This document shows positions 1 through 11,900 of a DNA stretch of 64,000 bases, one piece after another. The DNA comes from Dugong dugon (Eukaryota > Chordata > Mammalia > Sirenia > Dugongidae): positions 21,684,501 to 21,748,500 of the forward strand of contig CM057476.1 of NCBI GenBank assembly GCA_030035585.1, in the 5' to 3' direction. Below the pieces are notes generated by a model, which was given only the letters and a program-made list of their open reading frames with translations, searched no databases and was not told the DNA's origin. How positions within the stretch are numbered: the stretch's first letter is position 1; each line of letters opens with the position of its first letter. The translations under genes and the position numbers were made by a program.

Positions 1-564
1 TGTCCTCAGCTTCCTGAATATCTGCCCATATGTCCCCAAGTTTCAGGATCCTATTTCTTCCCTATCAATGTCTTCACTTTAACTTCAGACACCACTTGAG
101 GTTGGGAATTCAGGTGGTGGTGTACTTCAGCCACTCTTAAGACTCTGGGTTTGGTTTTCGGCAACATCAGCTCTGTTACTACAAGAAATAAGGCTTGTCT
201 TTCAAGGCACAAGTGCACACTTTGAGGTCTTTTACGCGGTGATTGGGTTCTGACTCTGAAGCCCTGAGCTCATCTCTTTGTTTCACCACTTTATCTAGCA
301 AAAGTAGGACCAACCAGTCAGCTTCCTTATACTTCTCATTATGACAAAGTTGTAGAAAGGTATCAAACATGCAGTCACCCAGATCCTAAACTCTCACCAA
401 TACCTGATCTATCAGTGGTGATATTTGAAAATTTCTATTGCCACCTCAGACTATGCATTAGCAATGCCCTCTTTACTGTTGGAAGCAGTCAACATCTTTA
501 AGACTAACCAGACTTGAGAACCAATTTACATTTCTGTTTTTCTAGAACCATTCTTGGTACCAAA
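1..564. other. intergenic, nothing recognised
   Basis: A/T-balanced single-copy-looking sequence. Short open frames only; no repeat family or gene identified. Confidence 0.5.
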
Positions 565-1054
565 TGTCTTAGGCTAGGTTCTCTAGAGAAGCAAAACCAG
601 TGAAGTAGATAGACAGAAAGATGATAAATAGATATTAAGGAAATGGCTCACATGGTTGCAGAGGCTGGAGGCTTCTCCTGATTCACATAGCTGCAGGGTC
701 TAGTGAACCCAAAATTGGCAGGTCAGACAGCAGGCCTCTTGCTCACAGACTGAGGCTGAAACCCCAAGATTGGCAGGTAAGTTGCTAGCTCAATTCCCAA
801 GAACCAGAGTTCAGATGAACAGGAGCCAGCTGCAGGATCCAGAGTGAGCAAGAGCCCACTAGCTTTTTCAGCAAGTCCACCTATATAGGATGCAGGCCAC
901 ACCCTCAAGGGAACTCTCTTTCAACTGATTGGATTTCATAACAGATCTCATCACGGAGGTGACTGCATTATTACATAGCTACCAAACCACATCATAACTG
1001 CCAAATCACTGAGAATCATGGCTCATCCAAACTGACGCACAACCTTAACCTTCA
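565..1054 (-). mobile_element. ERVL-type (MLT2-like) LTR, antisense
   Basis: Starts TGTCTTAGGCTAGGTTCTC (reverse of an LTR 3' end) and ends with the complement of TG..GGTTAAGGTTGTGTGTC. It matches, reversed, the ends of the LTR at 1911-2601, so both belong to one family. Family naming is from memory of the MLT2 consensus. Confidence 0.65.
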
Positions 1055-1307
1055 CCACCAGTGTCTAATATATGGCGCTATATTTCCCATACCCAGGATT
1101 TACAGCTCCAGGAATCAAGGGGTGAAGACAGGAGTGGCACCACTCACTATTTCCCCTAGAGATACATTCGAAAAAATTTTGCTTCCTGTCCCCGTGACTC
1201 TATGCTCTGTGGGTCTGGAAATCTTAGTTCCAAAGAGAAGAATGCTTCCACTGGAGGCACAACATGAATTCCACTGAACTGGAAGTTAAGAATGCTGCCC
1301 AGCCACT

Positions 1308-1646
1308 TTGGGCTCCTCATGCTTCTGGATCAACAAAGAAGGGAGTTACATATTGGCTGGTGTGATTGACCCTAACCACCAAGGGGAAATCATACTGATG
1401 TTGCATAATGGAGGTAAAGAAGAGTATGTCTGGAATACAGGAGATCCTTTAGGGCGTCTCTTAGCACTACCACGTCCTGTGATTAAAGTCAATAGAAAAC
1501 TACAGCAACCCAATTCTGACTTGACTACTAATAGCTCAGACCCTTCAGTAATGAAGGTTTGGGTCACCCACCAGGCAAAGGACCATGATCAGCTGAGGTG
1601 CTTGCTGAGGGTACAGGGAATAGGAATGGGTGGTGGAAGAAGGTAG
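1308..1646 (+). pseudogene. relic dUTPase domain of an ERVL-type endogenous retrovirus
   Basis: A 112-codon open frame with an LAGVIDPNHQGEI segment, the dUTPase-family substrate loop region, followed by EEYVWNTGDPLGRLLALP. ERV-L class elements carry a dUTPase at the end of pol, and this lies 260 bp upstream of an MLT2-like LTR in the same orientation, so it is the 3' end of a degraded provirus. The upstream gag/pol is absent or unrecognisable. Not a functional gene. Confidence 0.75.
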
Positions 1647-1910
1647 TTCTAAATAACAGTTATGACAATGTGACTAGTTGCAGAAAGAGAATTGTAATTT
1701 TTATGAGTATTTCTGCTTTGTATGTGTGTATCAAATATTTTTGTTTACTTATAAAATGTAATGTGTAAATGGGGCTAGTGCGTTTTTGGTTGTATGCACA
1801 TTAGTTGTATCATGTTAGTTGCAAGTATGACTTTGTAATTGTCTTTATTTAGAAATTTTTTTATGGTTTAAGGGGATGTGTATAGGTGCCAAGTTGCCAA
1901 GGTTGGGCTG

Positions 1911-2601
1911 TGATGGTTAAGGTTGTGTGTCAACTTGGCTGGGCAATGATTCTCTGTGGTTTGACAGTTATGTAATGGTGTAGTTTGGAGTTATGTAATG
2001 ATACATTCACCCTCCATGATGTGATGTGATGTGATCAGCCAGTTTTAAGGGGATTTTCCTTGGGAGTGTGGCCTACATCCAATTTATATATAGATGTTCT
2101 GGCAAAGCTTGCTTGCTTGCTCTGGATTCTGCATCCGGCTTGTCATCATCTGACTTATGGTCTTGGGACTTGAGCCAGTTGCTTGCTGTATTGCCCGTCG
2201 ATCTTGGGTTTGTCAGTCTCTGCTGCCTGTGACCATCTTACCTGCTGATCCTGGGTTCGTTAGCCCCTGCAGCTACGTGAGTCAGAAGCAGCCTCCAGCT
2301 TGACACCTGACCCATGGACTTGGGACTTGCCAGCCTCTACAACTGTGTGAAGCATTTTCTTGAGATAAATCTCTCTCTATATATAAACAAAAACAAACCT
2401 GTTGCTGTCGATTCCGACTCATAGCAACTCTACAGGACAGAGTAGAACTGTTCCATAGGGTTTCCAAGGAGTGGCTGGTGAATCCGAGCTGCTGGCCTTT
2501 TGGTTAGCAGCCAAGCACTTTAACCATTGTGCCACCATGGCTGCAAACCAAACCCATACGCTTCACTGGTTTTGCTTCTCTAGAGAACCTAGCATAAGAC
2601 A
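1911..2601 (+). mobile_element. ERVL-type (MLT2-like) 3' LTR, interrupted by a SINE
   Basis: Begins TGATGGTTAAGGTTGTGTGT and ends CTAGCATAAGACA, giving TG...CA termini. An AfroSINE splits it at about 2385-2540. With the upstream dUTPase relic it forms the tail of one provirus. Confidence 0.7.
2385..2540 (-). mobile_element. AfroSINE (tRNA-derived), minus orientation
   Basis: Reads, on the + strand, from the A-rich tail and GATTCCGACTCATAGC through CATAGGGTTTCCAAGGAG to the complement of the tRNA-like head. Inserted into the MLT2-like LTR, so younger than it. Confidence 0.85.
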
Positions 2602-3289
2602 AGGGGTAAAGAGTCCAGGGTTGGTGTGGTGGCTCCAGATTAATCAGGAACCTAGGCTCCTTATAACTTGTTGCTCTATTATCCTTCATATGCAGATCCT
2701 TCAAAGTCCAAAAGTGACATGCTCAATTTGCAGTTGTCAAGTCCATATTTTAGCCAGCAGATGAAGGAAGGAGATGGGCACCCACTTCCTCTTGAGGACA
2801 ACTCTTAGAAGCTGTTCAAGTCCCGTTGGCTAGAATTGAGTTACGGGGTTACACTTATCTGCAAGGGAGGCTGGGAAATGTGGTGTTTGTTCTGGGGAGA
2901 ACAGCCATGAGGAGACAGCCAGTCTTTGTCAACCTAAGGGACAGCCCTTCTCTGCTGTAGGGAGTGGCTCATCCAAATGATGAGAACTAGTCCCTTGGAA
3001 TCCAAGCACCCTCAAAAGGCAATCATGAATATAGACTGTACTGTTATTCTTTGTTGCCTCTTTTTGATTATCACTCTTCTATTAGCATATCCTAATTTAA
3101 GTAAGTCCAATTACAATTTAATTGCTTTTTTATATTTAAATTATTTCTAATTCCTCAATTAGTAAACTGTCTCTTAAAAAAACGCAAGTGATTCTCACAA
3201 CCAGCGAAACAATGCCAATATGTGTAAAGCACTGAATTTTTCCTAACTCCTCAGTTGAAGCCATAATAGCCTGGTGTGTGTCCTTCCAC
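2602..3289. other. intergenic, nothing recognised
   Basis: No gene, no clear repeat. Ends in A/T-rich sequence before an old L1 tail. Confidence 0.4.
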
Positions 3290-3860
3290 CCTTTTTTCAT
3301 GCTCACTCACTTTGACACATTTGTAAGGTTTCTTTGTTTGGTTTCACAAAAATGGGTTCTCACGATGCACATTACTCTGCAACTTTCTCTTTTTGCTTAA
3401 TGAATACATCCCGGACATGTCTTTGGGCAAGAGCTAGAGAACGGACTTATTCTTTTTAACAGTTGCATAATATTCCTCAGTATAGCTGTGCTACAACTGA
3501 ATCACTCACTTCCCTTTGATGGACTCTCAAGTAGTTTTCATTTTTCTGCTACCACAGGCCATGCTGCAATAAATGTCCTTGTATAGATGTCCTTATATCA
3601 TGGTGCTTCTTTCTTTCAAAAGTATGCGTATTTTAAATTTGTGATTGTATTGTCAGATTATCTGTCAGAAAGATTGGAACAATCCACATTCCCACCAACA
3701 ATGTACAAGAGTTCCCATTTACTCTAATTTTTGCCAGCACTAGAGGTCATTGCTCTTTAAAATTTTTGCCAGTCTGATGATAGGTGACAAACGGTACCCT
3801 CTTGTTGCTTTTACATTACGCTGATCACATATGCAGTTGATCCTCTTTCATATGCTTATT
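3290..3860. mobile_element. old L1M-type 3' region
   Basis: Contains landmarks common to ancient mammalian L1 3' regions, such as CATGCTGCAATAAATGTCC and CACATTCCCACCAACAATGT. Highly decayed; orientation not assigned. Confidence 0.5.
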
Positions 3861-3884
3861 AAAATGCAGAAGATCATATGGTTT

Positions 3885-4095
3885 TTCAAAGTATAGACTC
3901 TGGAGTCAGAGTGTCTGAGTCATGGCTCTGCCACCTATTGCATGACTTGGGTAAGTTACTTTGTTCCTCTGAACTTGTTTCTAAGCTGTAAAACGGGGAT
4001 AATATTACCTATTTCATGGGAAAATTGTGAGGATTCAATGAGATACTTGTAAATTGCCTGAAACAATGCCTAGCCTATAACAAGAACTAAATAAA
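3885..4095 (+). mobile_element. MIR SINE
   Basis: Core-type sequence: AGACTCTGGAGTCAGAGTGT, then TGACTTGGGTAAGTTACTT and CTGTAAAACGGGGATAAT, the canonical MIR order. Confidence 0.75.
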
Positions 4096-4097
4096 TG

Positions 4098-4245
4098 GTT
4101 GTTGTCGTTAGTTGCCATCATGCCAATTCTGACTCATGCCGACGCCCCGTGTGCAGGGTAGTACTGCTCTATAGTTTTTAAGGGTGTGACCTTTGAGAAG
4201 CAGATCACCAGGTCTCTTTCCAGGTGCTTCTAGGGGGAACTCATG
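4098..4245 (-). mobile_element. afrotherian tRNA-derived SINE, divergent subtype, minus
   Basis: Begins with GTTGTTGTCGTTAGTTGCCA, the reverse of the RTE/SINE tail, and continues with AGAAGCAGATCACCAGGTCT, a subtype distinct from the common AfroSINE and shared with the fragment near 31.5 kb. Confidence 0.65.
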
Positions 4246-5269
4246 TATCTCTTATGTATTATCTTCCGTTCTCATGTCAACTCCTTGTAAGAGTTAATTT
4301 CCTAAGTAGAGATTATTATTGCCCTAGTTGGGTGCCTACCCACCCCTCCATCCGGCGTATGTGTGTTTTACTTGCGTGCAAGATACTGAGATCAATAGTT
4401 CCATAGGCTCACAGGCATAGAGAGGGGTAGCTTCCCAAAGGAAAGGTGAGGGGTTATTCTCAAAGGAAGGAGGCAAACACTGGGTAGGCAAACACAGCTG
4501 CCCACTATGTTCTACCCTTGTTTGCCCAGTACATGCGTTCTTCTTTCAACACGAATACTTTTTAAAATGCCTCCACTGAACATACCATAGAAAATAGAAC
4601 ATCTCCTCCCCAAAGGTAGAAAACCTAAAATAATCTCTAGTTATTGCATCCAGTGTCAAGTCCAAGATATCTGGGTGATGCACATTCTCCTCTAGTTAAC
4701 CCCATCTTGATAATTTGCAACTTATGAATATGCTAGTACATTAAACCATTACCAACACATCTCCTACACATTAGGGGATACTGTTATTAGAGTGGCTTGG
4801 CTCCAGTGGAAAGGAAATCTGACTGAACTAACTTGGATCATGCTTCAGCCAGGGGATGTGAGGGACAGAGTACTTAATGGAGAAAAGAGGGTGCAAAAAA
4901 GATTAAGGCAAGCTAAGGGATATGGGTAGAGGCTATAGAACTCTCTTCTGCAACTAGTCACAGGGCTGTAGCTGGTACTTATCTTTTACTCCTTCACTAT
5001 ACATTTTATACTTGTTTCTTCAGCGAGTTTTGACTAATGGGGTGAACCAAACCTTTACTCCTGAGATATTGGGGTTTGGGATTCTCCAAGTTTTTTGTAT
5101 CCTCCCAGATATCACCACTCCATACATCAGTCTCTTTCCTGATTAGTATCTTAACTCTCATGAGAGATCTTAGTAATGCTGCAAATTCAATCAGCATTGG
5201 AATTTTGCAATTTGTAGTATTATACCTCCAAGTTCTAGTTTGGATTTAAGCACAAAGAGATTCATTCAT
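4246..5269. other. intergenic, nothing recognised
   Basis: About 1 kb without a gene or identifiable repeat. Confidence 0.4.
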
Positions 5270-5786
5270 TGTCATGGATTGAATTGTGTCCCCAAAAAAT
5301 ATCTGTCATCTTGGCTGGGTCATGATTCCCAGTATTGTATAATTGTGTACCATTTTGTAATCTGATGTGATTTCCTTATGTGTTGTAAATTTAATCACTA
5401 TGAGCTAATAAGATGGATTAGCGGCAGTTATACTGATAAAGTATACAAGACTGGATAGTGTCTTAAGCCAATCTGTTCTGAGATATAAAAGAGAGAAGGG
5501 AGCAGAGACACATGGGAACCTTATACCACCAACAAAGCAGTGCTGGGAGCACAGCGCATCCTTTGGACCTGAGGTTCCTGCGCTGAGATGCTCCCAGACT
5601 GAAGGAAGACTGATGCATCACAAGGACCTTTCTCCACAGCCAAGAGACACAGAAAACCTTCTCCTGGAGCTGATGCCTTGAATTTGGACTTGTAACAAAC
5701 CTACTGGACTGTGAGAGAATAAATTTCTCTTTGTTAAAGCCATCCACTTGTGGTATTTGTTACAGCAGCACTAGATGACCAAGACA
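5270..5786 (+). mobile_element. MaLR-type solo LTR with 5-bp target duplication
   Basis: TGTCATGGATTGAATTGTGT at the start, AATAAATTTCTCTTTGTTAA near the end and GCAGCACTAGATGACCAAGACA-type terminus. The 5-bp direct repeat TTCAT flanks it at 5265-5269 and 5787-5791. End sequence resembles MLT1/MST LTRs. Same family as 28563-29076 and 48011-48507. Confidence 0.75.
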
Positions 5787-6189
5787 TTCATCCTAGACAC
5801 AGAAAGGCCCTGGATTTTATTCTATGCCTACAGGTAAGTTTTTGGGTTTGAGCTTGTTCTCTCACTTTGTAAATTATCCAATTACCCCTCAATAGGCACA
5901 TAGTTCAAACAACAAGAGTGGTGATCTCTTAACTTGCTGTTTTGCCATTACATGCCATGAATTGCTAGAACCGCCCCCTCCCTACGACATAGTGTGGGAG
6001 TTATTGCTGCCTTTAACTCAGTTATCAGTGCAATAATCAATCCCAGATCCTCTATGTTGAGGGTCTGAAGCCTACTATTTAACACTTTGGCATCAATTTC
6101 CAAAATAATTATGTCCTTTGGTTTTAAGAAACAGAAACCCACTTTGGCTGAAGAAAAAAAAGGAACTTATTAGAAGGATCTGTCATAAC

Positions 6190-6349
6190 CTCACTAGTGG
6201 CCCAGTGGTTAAGAGTTCACCTGCCAACCAAAAGTTGTCAGTTCAAATCCACCAGCTGCTTCTTGGAAACCCTATGGGGCAGTTCTACTGTCCTATAGGG
6301 TCGCTATGAGTCGGAATTGACTCAGTGGCAAAAGGTTTGGTTTTTGGTT
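6190..6349 (+). mobile_element. AfroSINE, plus
   Basis: tRNA-like head with GGCCCAGTGGTTAAGAG (A box) and TTCAAATCCACC (B box), then GGAAACCCTATGGGGCAGTT and the ATGAGTCGGAATTGACTC tail ending in a TTTGGTTTTTGG simple stretch. Confidence 0.9.
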
Positions 6350-6655
6350 TATCATAACCTATAAAATCAAAGGGAAATCGGGACAGCCAGCCTTGAGAAA
6401 AGGAACCAGAGCACCTTGGGATCTCAACTGCATCAACTCTTATATGGTTTCTTTGGGACACTGCCATGAGAAAGACTCAATTCCAATTACTTTGTGTCAC
6501 TTCTCTGAAGACGTATATTCCTGCTGGGAGGTGAATTTGACTGGACAAGCTTAGATCAAACCTTGACTAGAGGATATGAGGCCAGAGTACTGTAATCTAC
6601 AGTTCCACTATAAGCATAGGAAACGGGAAGGGGCTTTCTAAAGGAAAAGTGGGGA

Positions 6656-6700
6656 GGTTGTTATGAGTTGGAATCAACTCAATGGCAATGGGTTTTTTTC
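6656..6700 (+). mobile_element. AfroSINE tail fragment
   Basis: Only the ATGAGTTGGAATCAACTCAATGGCA-type tail and T-rich end remain. Confidence 0.6.
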
Positions 6701-6779
6701 AAAATCACTTAAACAATGAGGTATTGGTTGTTCCAAAGTAAAACTGTCACCTTCCATACCGTATACTCTGGTTCTTTTC

Positions 6780-7065
6780 CCAGTCAATGCACTTCATGCG
6801 CAGACACCACCCGTCTGTCAGTAGTGGCTTGTGTGTTGCTATAATGCTGAATAGGTTTCAGCAGAACTTCCAGACTAAGATGGACTAGGAAAAAAGGCCT
6901 GGTGATCTACTCCCGAAAATCAGCAAATGAAAACCCTATGGATCACAATGTTCGATCTGCAATCAATCATGAGGATGGTGCAGGACTGGGCAGCATTTCG
7001 TTGTTGTGCATGGGGTCACCATGAGTCAGGGGCTGACTTGATGACCACTAACAGTATCACTAAAG
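6780..7065 (+). mobile_element. tRNA-Gly-headed SINE, 5'-truncated
   Basis: Body sequence (GTGGCTTGTGTGTTGCTATA, AATGAAAACCCTATGGATCA) matches the fuller copy at 37484-37793. The tRNA-Gly-like head is missing. Ends in the shared ATGAGTCAGGGGCTGACTTG tail. Confidence 0.75.
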
Positions 7066-7113
7066 GAAAGATGAAGTGATACTGGGCTGGCAAAAATAAC
7101 TGATGTCTGCGGG

Positions 7114-7282
7114 AAAACCAAACCCAACCCACTGCCGTCAAGTTGATACGGACTCATAGCGACCCTACAAGACAGAGTAGAACTGTCCCATAGGGTTTCC
7201 AAGGAGCGCCTGGTGGATTCTAACTGCCGACCTTTTGGTTAGCCAACACAGCCCTTAACCACTCTACCACCAGGGTTTCCTA
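7114..7282 (-). mobile_element. AfroSINE, minus
   Basis: Complete element reading AAACCAAACCCAACCCACTG to the complement of the B and A boxes, ending in ACCACCAGGGTTTCC. Confidence 0.88.
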
Positions 7283-7462
7283 TGATAGCAGTATTTAAAT
7301 GATGGGGAGAAGACAAGAGCCTAAAACGGAAACCATGAAACACTAGCTGGAAATGAAGAAAATGGAAATCATGGCACTTAAGGAAGTGTTTCAAGATACT
7401 GTGGGTCTGTACTGCTGATAGCTCAGACAAAATGAACGTGCATTGGACTTAGCAATAAAATG

Positions 7463-7825
7463 GTCATTATTTATCTAACTGCAGTGAGATCAGAATAACT
7501 CAAGGATTTCAAAGAAAATGTGATTTTCCCCCCTTCTCTCTGCCTAGTCTGAACATTCCAATAGTGGTCTTAATAGATTAGTCTTAGTTGTGAGCTGGAA
7601 TAATCTTTGATTAACACAAAGTATAAAATTCTCATAATCCAAATACACCCAGACAGGGTGGAAAAACTTAAGGATTACTGAGCTCTGTTTCTCAAATACA
7701 ACTATTGTAACAATCAGCAATACAGGAGGAACATATTACTTTAAAATGCATTAATATAAAGGTGGGTATTTTTACCATTTGTCATTATTTATCTAACTGC
7801 AGTGCAGTATTTTTACCATTTGTCA
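7463..7825. repeat. 24-bp copied insertion with 19-bp local duplication
   Basis: GTCATTATTTATCTAACTGCAGTG at 7463-7486 occurs again exactly at 7781-7804, where it sits between two copies of GTATTTTTACCATTTGTCA (7766-7784 and 7807-7825). Looks like a templated repair insertion. Confidence 0.85.
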
Positions 7826-7870
7826 GAACAGGCTCAGTGTTAAGTAACTTGCCAAGGTCAAACAGTAAGT

Positions 7871-8300
7871 GCTAAATTTAAATTTTTATTTTTTATTTTG
7901 AAAGCGATGTGAATAGTGTGTATAAAGTTGGAAGTCATCTGATCTTCACTCTCCAAAGAAAGACATTAATAGGCTTTTCCATGCATTTACAAACATACAT
8001 AAATTATTTTTAAATGGATTCATACTATATACACTTCTCTTATCAATGGCTTGTTCACTTAACAATTTATCATGGCCATTTTTTCCCCATATCCACACAC
8101 AATAAATGTTATCTCCATCTATATTAACGGATATTCAGAGTTTCTTTATGGCTGAACTATAACTTACTTAACTAATCCTTTACTGATGGACACTTAGGGT
8201 ATCTTTTTTCCTACCATGTAATTAATTTTTATGCTTCTGTAGTAACTTAAACATCGTCAGTTCTGGCTTCATTTGGTCTCCTGGGTTGGGAAATAGTGTG
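7871..8300. mobile_element. old L1M-type 3' region
   Basis: A/T-rich with CATAAATTATTTTTAAATGG and CTTTACTGATGGACACTTAG type landmarks of ancient L1 tails. Strongly decayed. Confidence 0.45.
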
Positions 8301-8374
8301 GCCATGGCCTCTTGTTTAATAAATACTTGGACTCATCAAGTTTCAACATTGGTAGATACTATACTACTCAGGAT

Positions 8375-8935
8375 TAAATTTCAAGCAACAGAAACCCAAC
8401 TCAAAGTGACTTAAGCAAAAAAGAGAATTTATTGGTTCACGTAACTGGAAAGTCCAGGGAGTATACTAGCTTCAGGCACGGTTGGATCCAGGGGCACAAA
8501 CAACATCATCAGGACTCATGTCTCTCCATCTTTTGGCTCTGCTTTCCTCTGCACTGGCTTCATTCTCTGACTGGATTACTCCATGTCATAGGCCCTGTTG
8601 GTTCCAGCTTTTCATCCTACCAACCTCAGCAACTTCAGCAGAGAGCTTCTCCTCTCCCACAGATCAGTAAAACTCCTCGAGTTGAGAACCACTGGACCAT
8701 CTAGAATCATATGATCATTCCTGAACTGGTCATGTGAACACCATGGTCAAGGAGATAAGACTATGCTGATTGATTAAATCTGAATTACATGCCCACTCAT
8801 GAAGCCCACAGTGAGTCAGCCCATCTGAACCATATGGACTGAGAACAGAATAGGGAGAGGTGGTTCCAAGAAACATCAGAAGTTATAAGATGGAGCGGAT
8901 GCTGGGCAATCAAAAACACAACTTATGTCCACGAT
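8375..8935. mobile_element. ancient mammalian dispersed repeat, family not named
   Basis: Composition and order (AAGAGAATTTATTGGTTCAC, TCTCCATCTTTTGGCTCTGC, GATGCTGGGCAATCAAAAAC) recall a common mammalian interspersed repeat, but I cannot assign the family with confidence. Confidence 0.4.
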
Positions 8936-11900
8936 AAGACCACACAATGGAAAACTTTGATCTTTGTTCATGAAGTTGAATGGTAACTGGCTTTACTTCT
9001 TGTTTGATAATAAAAGTATTCTGAAAACACCATGATGGATAAGTAAGTTTGTCCTGTCCTCAGGAAGTCTGTAATCCACCTGAATGAAATAATAATTATA
9101 GAACAGCATACTTTGGATGATAGTACAGTAGTGCTTAAGTACAAGCAAACTCAGCGGTCATGAGTCTGACAGCCTGTCTTGTTGATGTAAAGCAGGACAA
9201 CTAGTCCCCGACTGGCAAATAGTTCTGTAAGGTTATCTGAGTCAGTTGCAAATTTTAAGTGCAGTAGAAAACCTTTCTTGTGTTCCTTTAGGTCTTGCTA
9301 AATTTAACCAGTACATTTCTATGAGTTCTGGTGAATCAGTCATCTCTTCATTATCGCAAATAAGAACGGACAGTGCTTTGACTTTGCTGTACTCCTTCCA
9401 AATCTTGTAAGATATGCCAAAAAATGCTTAAATACATATAGGCACAGAGGACTACTGTGTATTAAAAAGGAAAAAAAAGGTGCTGGTCAAGGAGTGCACA
9501 GCATAATCTTTCTGCTGTGAACAGTCCTGGTGAAGTGAGGTGTAGACTGCTTCTGTTCAAAACCCTTGGTGAAATTAGGCACAGGATAGACTGAGTCTGG
9601 TTGCCATCTTCTCAAAGGCAGCCAAGCCTGACTGCAGTAACATGTCAAAAAAGGCAGGCAAGAGCTCAGTCAGGTAAACAGGCAAGCAGATTACCTTCAG
9701 CAGAGTCAGCCATACCAAGAGTCAGGACATGATCTAAAAGAAGAGGCAGATAAGAAGCTCTGTAAATTAGTTTTTATCCTGGGTACTCTGGGATTAATCC
9801 GGAGGACTTACTCTGGATACAACATTCCGATCTTGAAGGGCAAATCAGCTATAGCAGCTTTCATTTCCCTGCTCATCTGACCAAGAACTTTCAGTTCAGA
9901 AGAAGGTCATATCCTAATCCAGACTTGAGGTTATTTAGGAGTCTACGCTACATTTAGGAGTGGTAGGGTTGGAAGTGCCAAGTTTGTCAAGGTTGGCCCA
10001 ACTTTCTTTGGCAATCAAGTCTTCACCTTCTGCAATTCAGCCAATCTTTGAGAATTATCTATAAGTCAGTCAAGGCCTCAGACTGGTTGAATGGTGTTAA
10101 GACTCAGATGAGATCTGAAGCATGGAGATAGCAGGTAAGCTCCTAGGTTTGTTTTAGGCTCTTTGCTTTTCCAACTAATTCTTACACACAGTGGACATCA
10201 GACTCCTGAGCAGATGATTACCCTCACCTTAAATCCTTCATTTTGACAACTGGCAGTGTAGATTAACCTCTTTTTATGTAAAATACAGGATTGAAAGCAG
10301 AAAGCTAAAAAGCTGATTATTCTGAAGGCAGTAGAAATATGAGCTTGTAGATAATTCTTTACAAACGACAGCTGTATATACAAAAATGGCTACTAGCCAT
10401 TCAGACTTCATTTTTATTTATAGCCATCTAGAGCAAACACACCTAGGCCTTGTTTGAGACCTTAGCCAGGTGGAGAAGCACTTGGAGGATGATTTGTAGA
10501 GTCTAGTCATGAAATCACAAGTGGTCTAGAAAATAAGAGCTAAAGATACAAAGAAACCATGCCCAACTCTTAGCCAGTACATTCATTAGAGTAGCTGAAA
10601 ATAGCTGGACTTTAAATCAGCTGTGAAGGAATGAGATTTTCTCATGACACAAATCTTGCTCAACATGATCTGGTCTGGGAGTTCACGCATTGAATCCTTA
10701 CAGAAACAGATTAAGTTGTCTTGATGTCTGAGAGTATCTCATCACAAGGAATGAAATAAGTCACTCTGGAATCAGGTGTCTGTCAGAGTAACATTATTGA
10801 GACAGATAAAATTCTATTATAACATCCATAAAGACGGGGCTGTGGTCTTACATTTGGAAGCAGCAGCAGGAAGCTCTTGAGTGTACTGATAAAATCCATA
10901 GCTAGTCTTTGTAGATTTTTTCAAGTCAGTCTACTTCCAGCAAAAAAGGTGGATGATGTGTAACCTGAAATGCCCAGCAAGTAAGCTACCATAGCATTGT
11001 CAAAGGACCTGCTTCTTAATATCCCTAACACCTACAGTTGATGGTACCAGACTTCAAAAGAGCCATCCTTAAAATGATACTTCTCATTGGTTAGAAGACA
11101 ATTTTCCAAACACCCACATTTTAAATCACATATATGAGAAGGACATTCAAAGATTGTCTCTTGTAGATCAGTTGTTACATGTAGAGCTCAGTAGTCATAG
11201 TAATTTTGGGGCAGAGTACGCAGATATGCCAGTCATGGAAAAACTGTTTTGGCTTTTTTTTTTTTTTTTTTAAAGGTTATTTAGCTTATTTATCCTGGAA
11301 ACAGCACTGAAGCTAAATAAAAACCGACAGTATAAATGCGCCTAGTTGAGTCATATAAGTAAGTAACCTGTAGCTTGAGAATAAGACAAATGATAACCAG
11401 GTACTGAGCTCCTTTTATGTATTGTTGCTAGCCTTGAATGATGCTTTTATAGTTAATGGTCATCCCTTGCATACGAAGGAGTATCATGGCTGACGAGAGA
11501 TCAAATACACAAGTTGATATAATGTGGCCCCAATGACGCATCAGTTCAACGATACCAGCTTGCTGAAGATTCCGGTATCCAAGGAGAGTTAAGACTTCAA
11601 AGTTATGTACTTCAAGTACCACTAGAGCATCTGGTATTTGTGACAGAAGTTGGTTAAGGGAGTTTGTCAGTGTAGAGTACGTATGAATCACTCTCTGGCT
11701 ATGTCCTATCCCAGAAATCACTAGAAGTCCATCTGGGGTGGAGGGCTGTTAATCTAGGTTTATCTGACATCACCTTCAGTGTGTACGGATATTCTGGGGG
11801 CAAGGACATGCCCATCTTCTTGTACTTTTCTTCTTATGCACCAGTTAAGTATTCCAAAGAATGTTTAGCATATACTGAAAACACTCGTGTTGGGTGGAGT

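Noticed and set aside
565-2601. A provirus bounded by paired LTRs
   Set aside because: The two LTRs are in opposite orientations, so they are not the two ends of one provirus; only the right LTR goes with the dUTPase relic.
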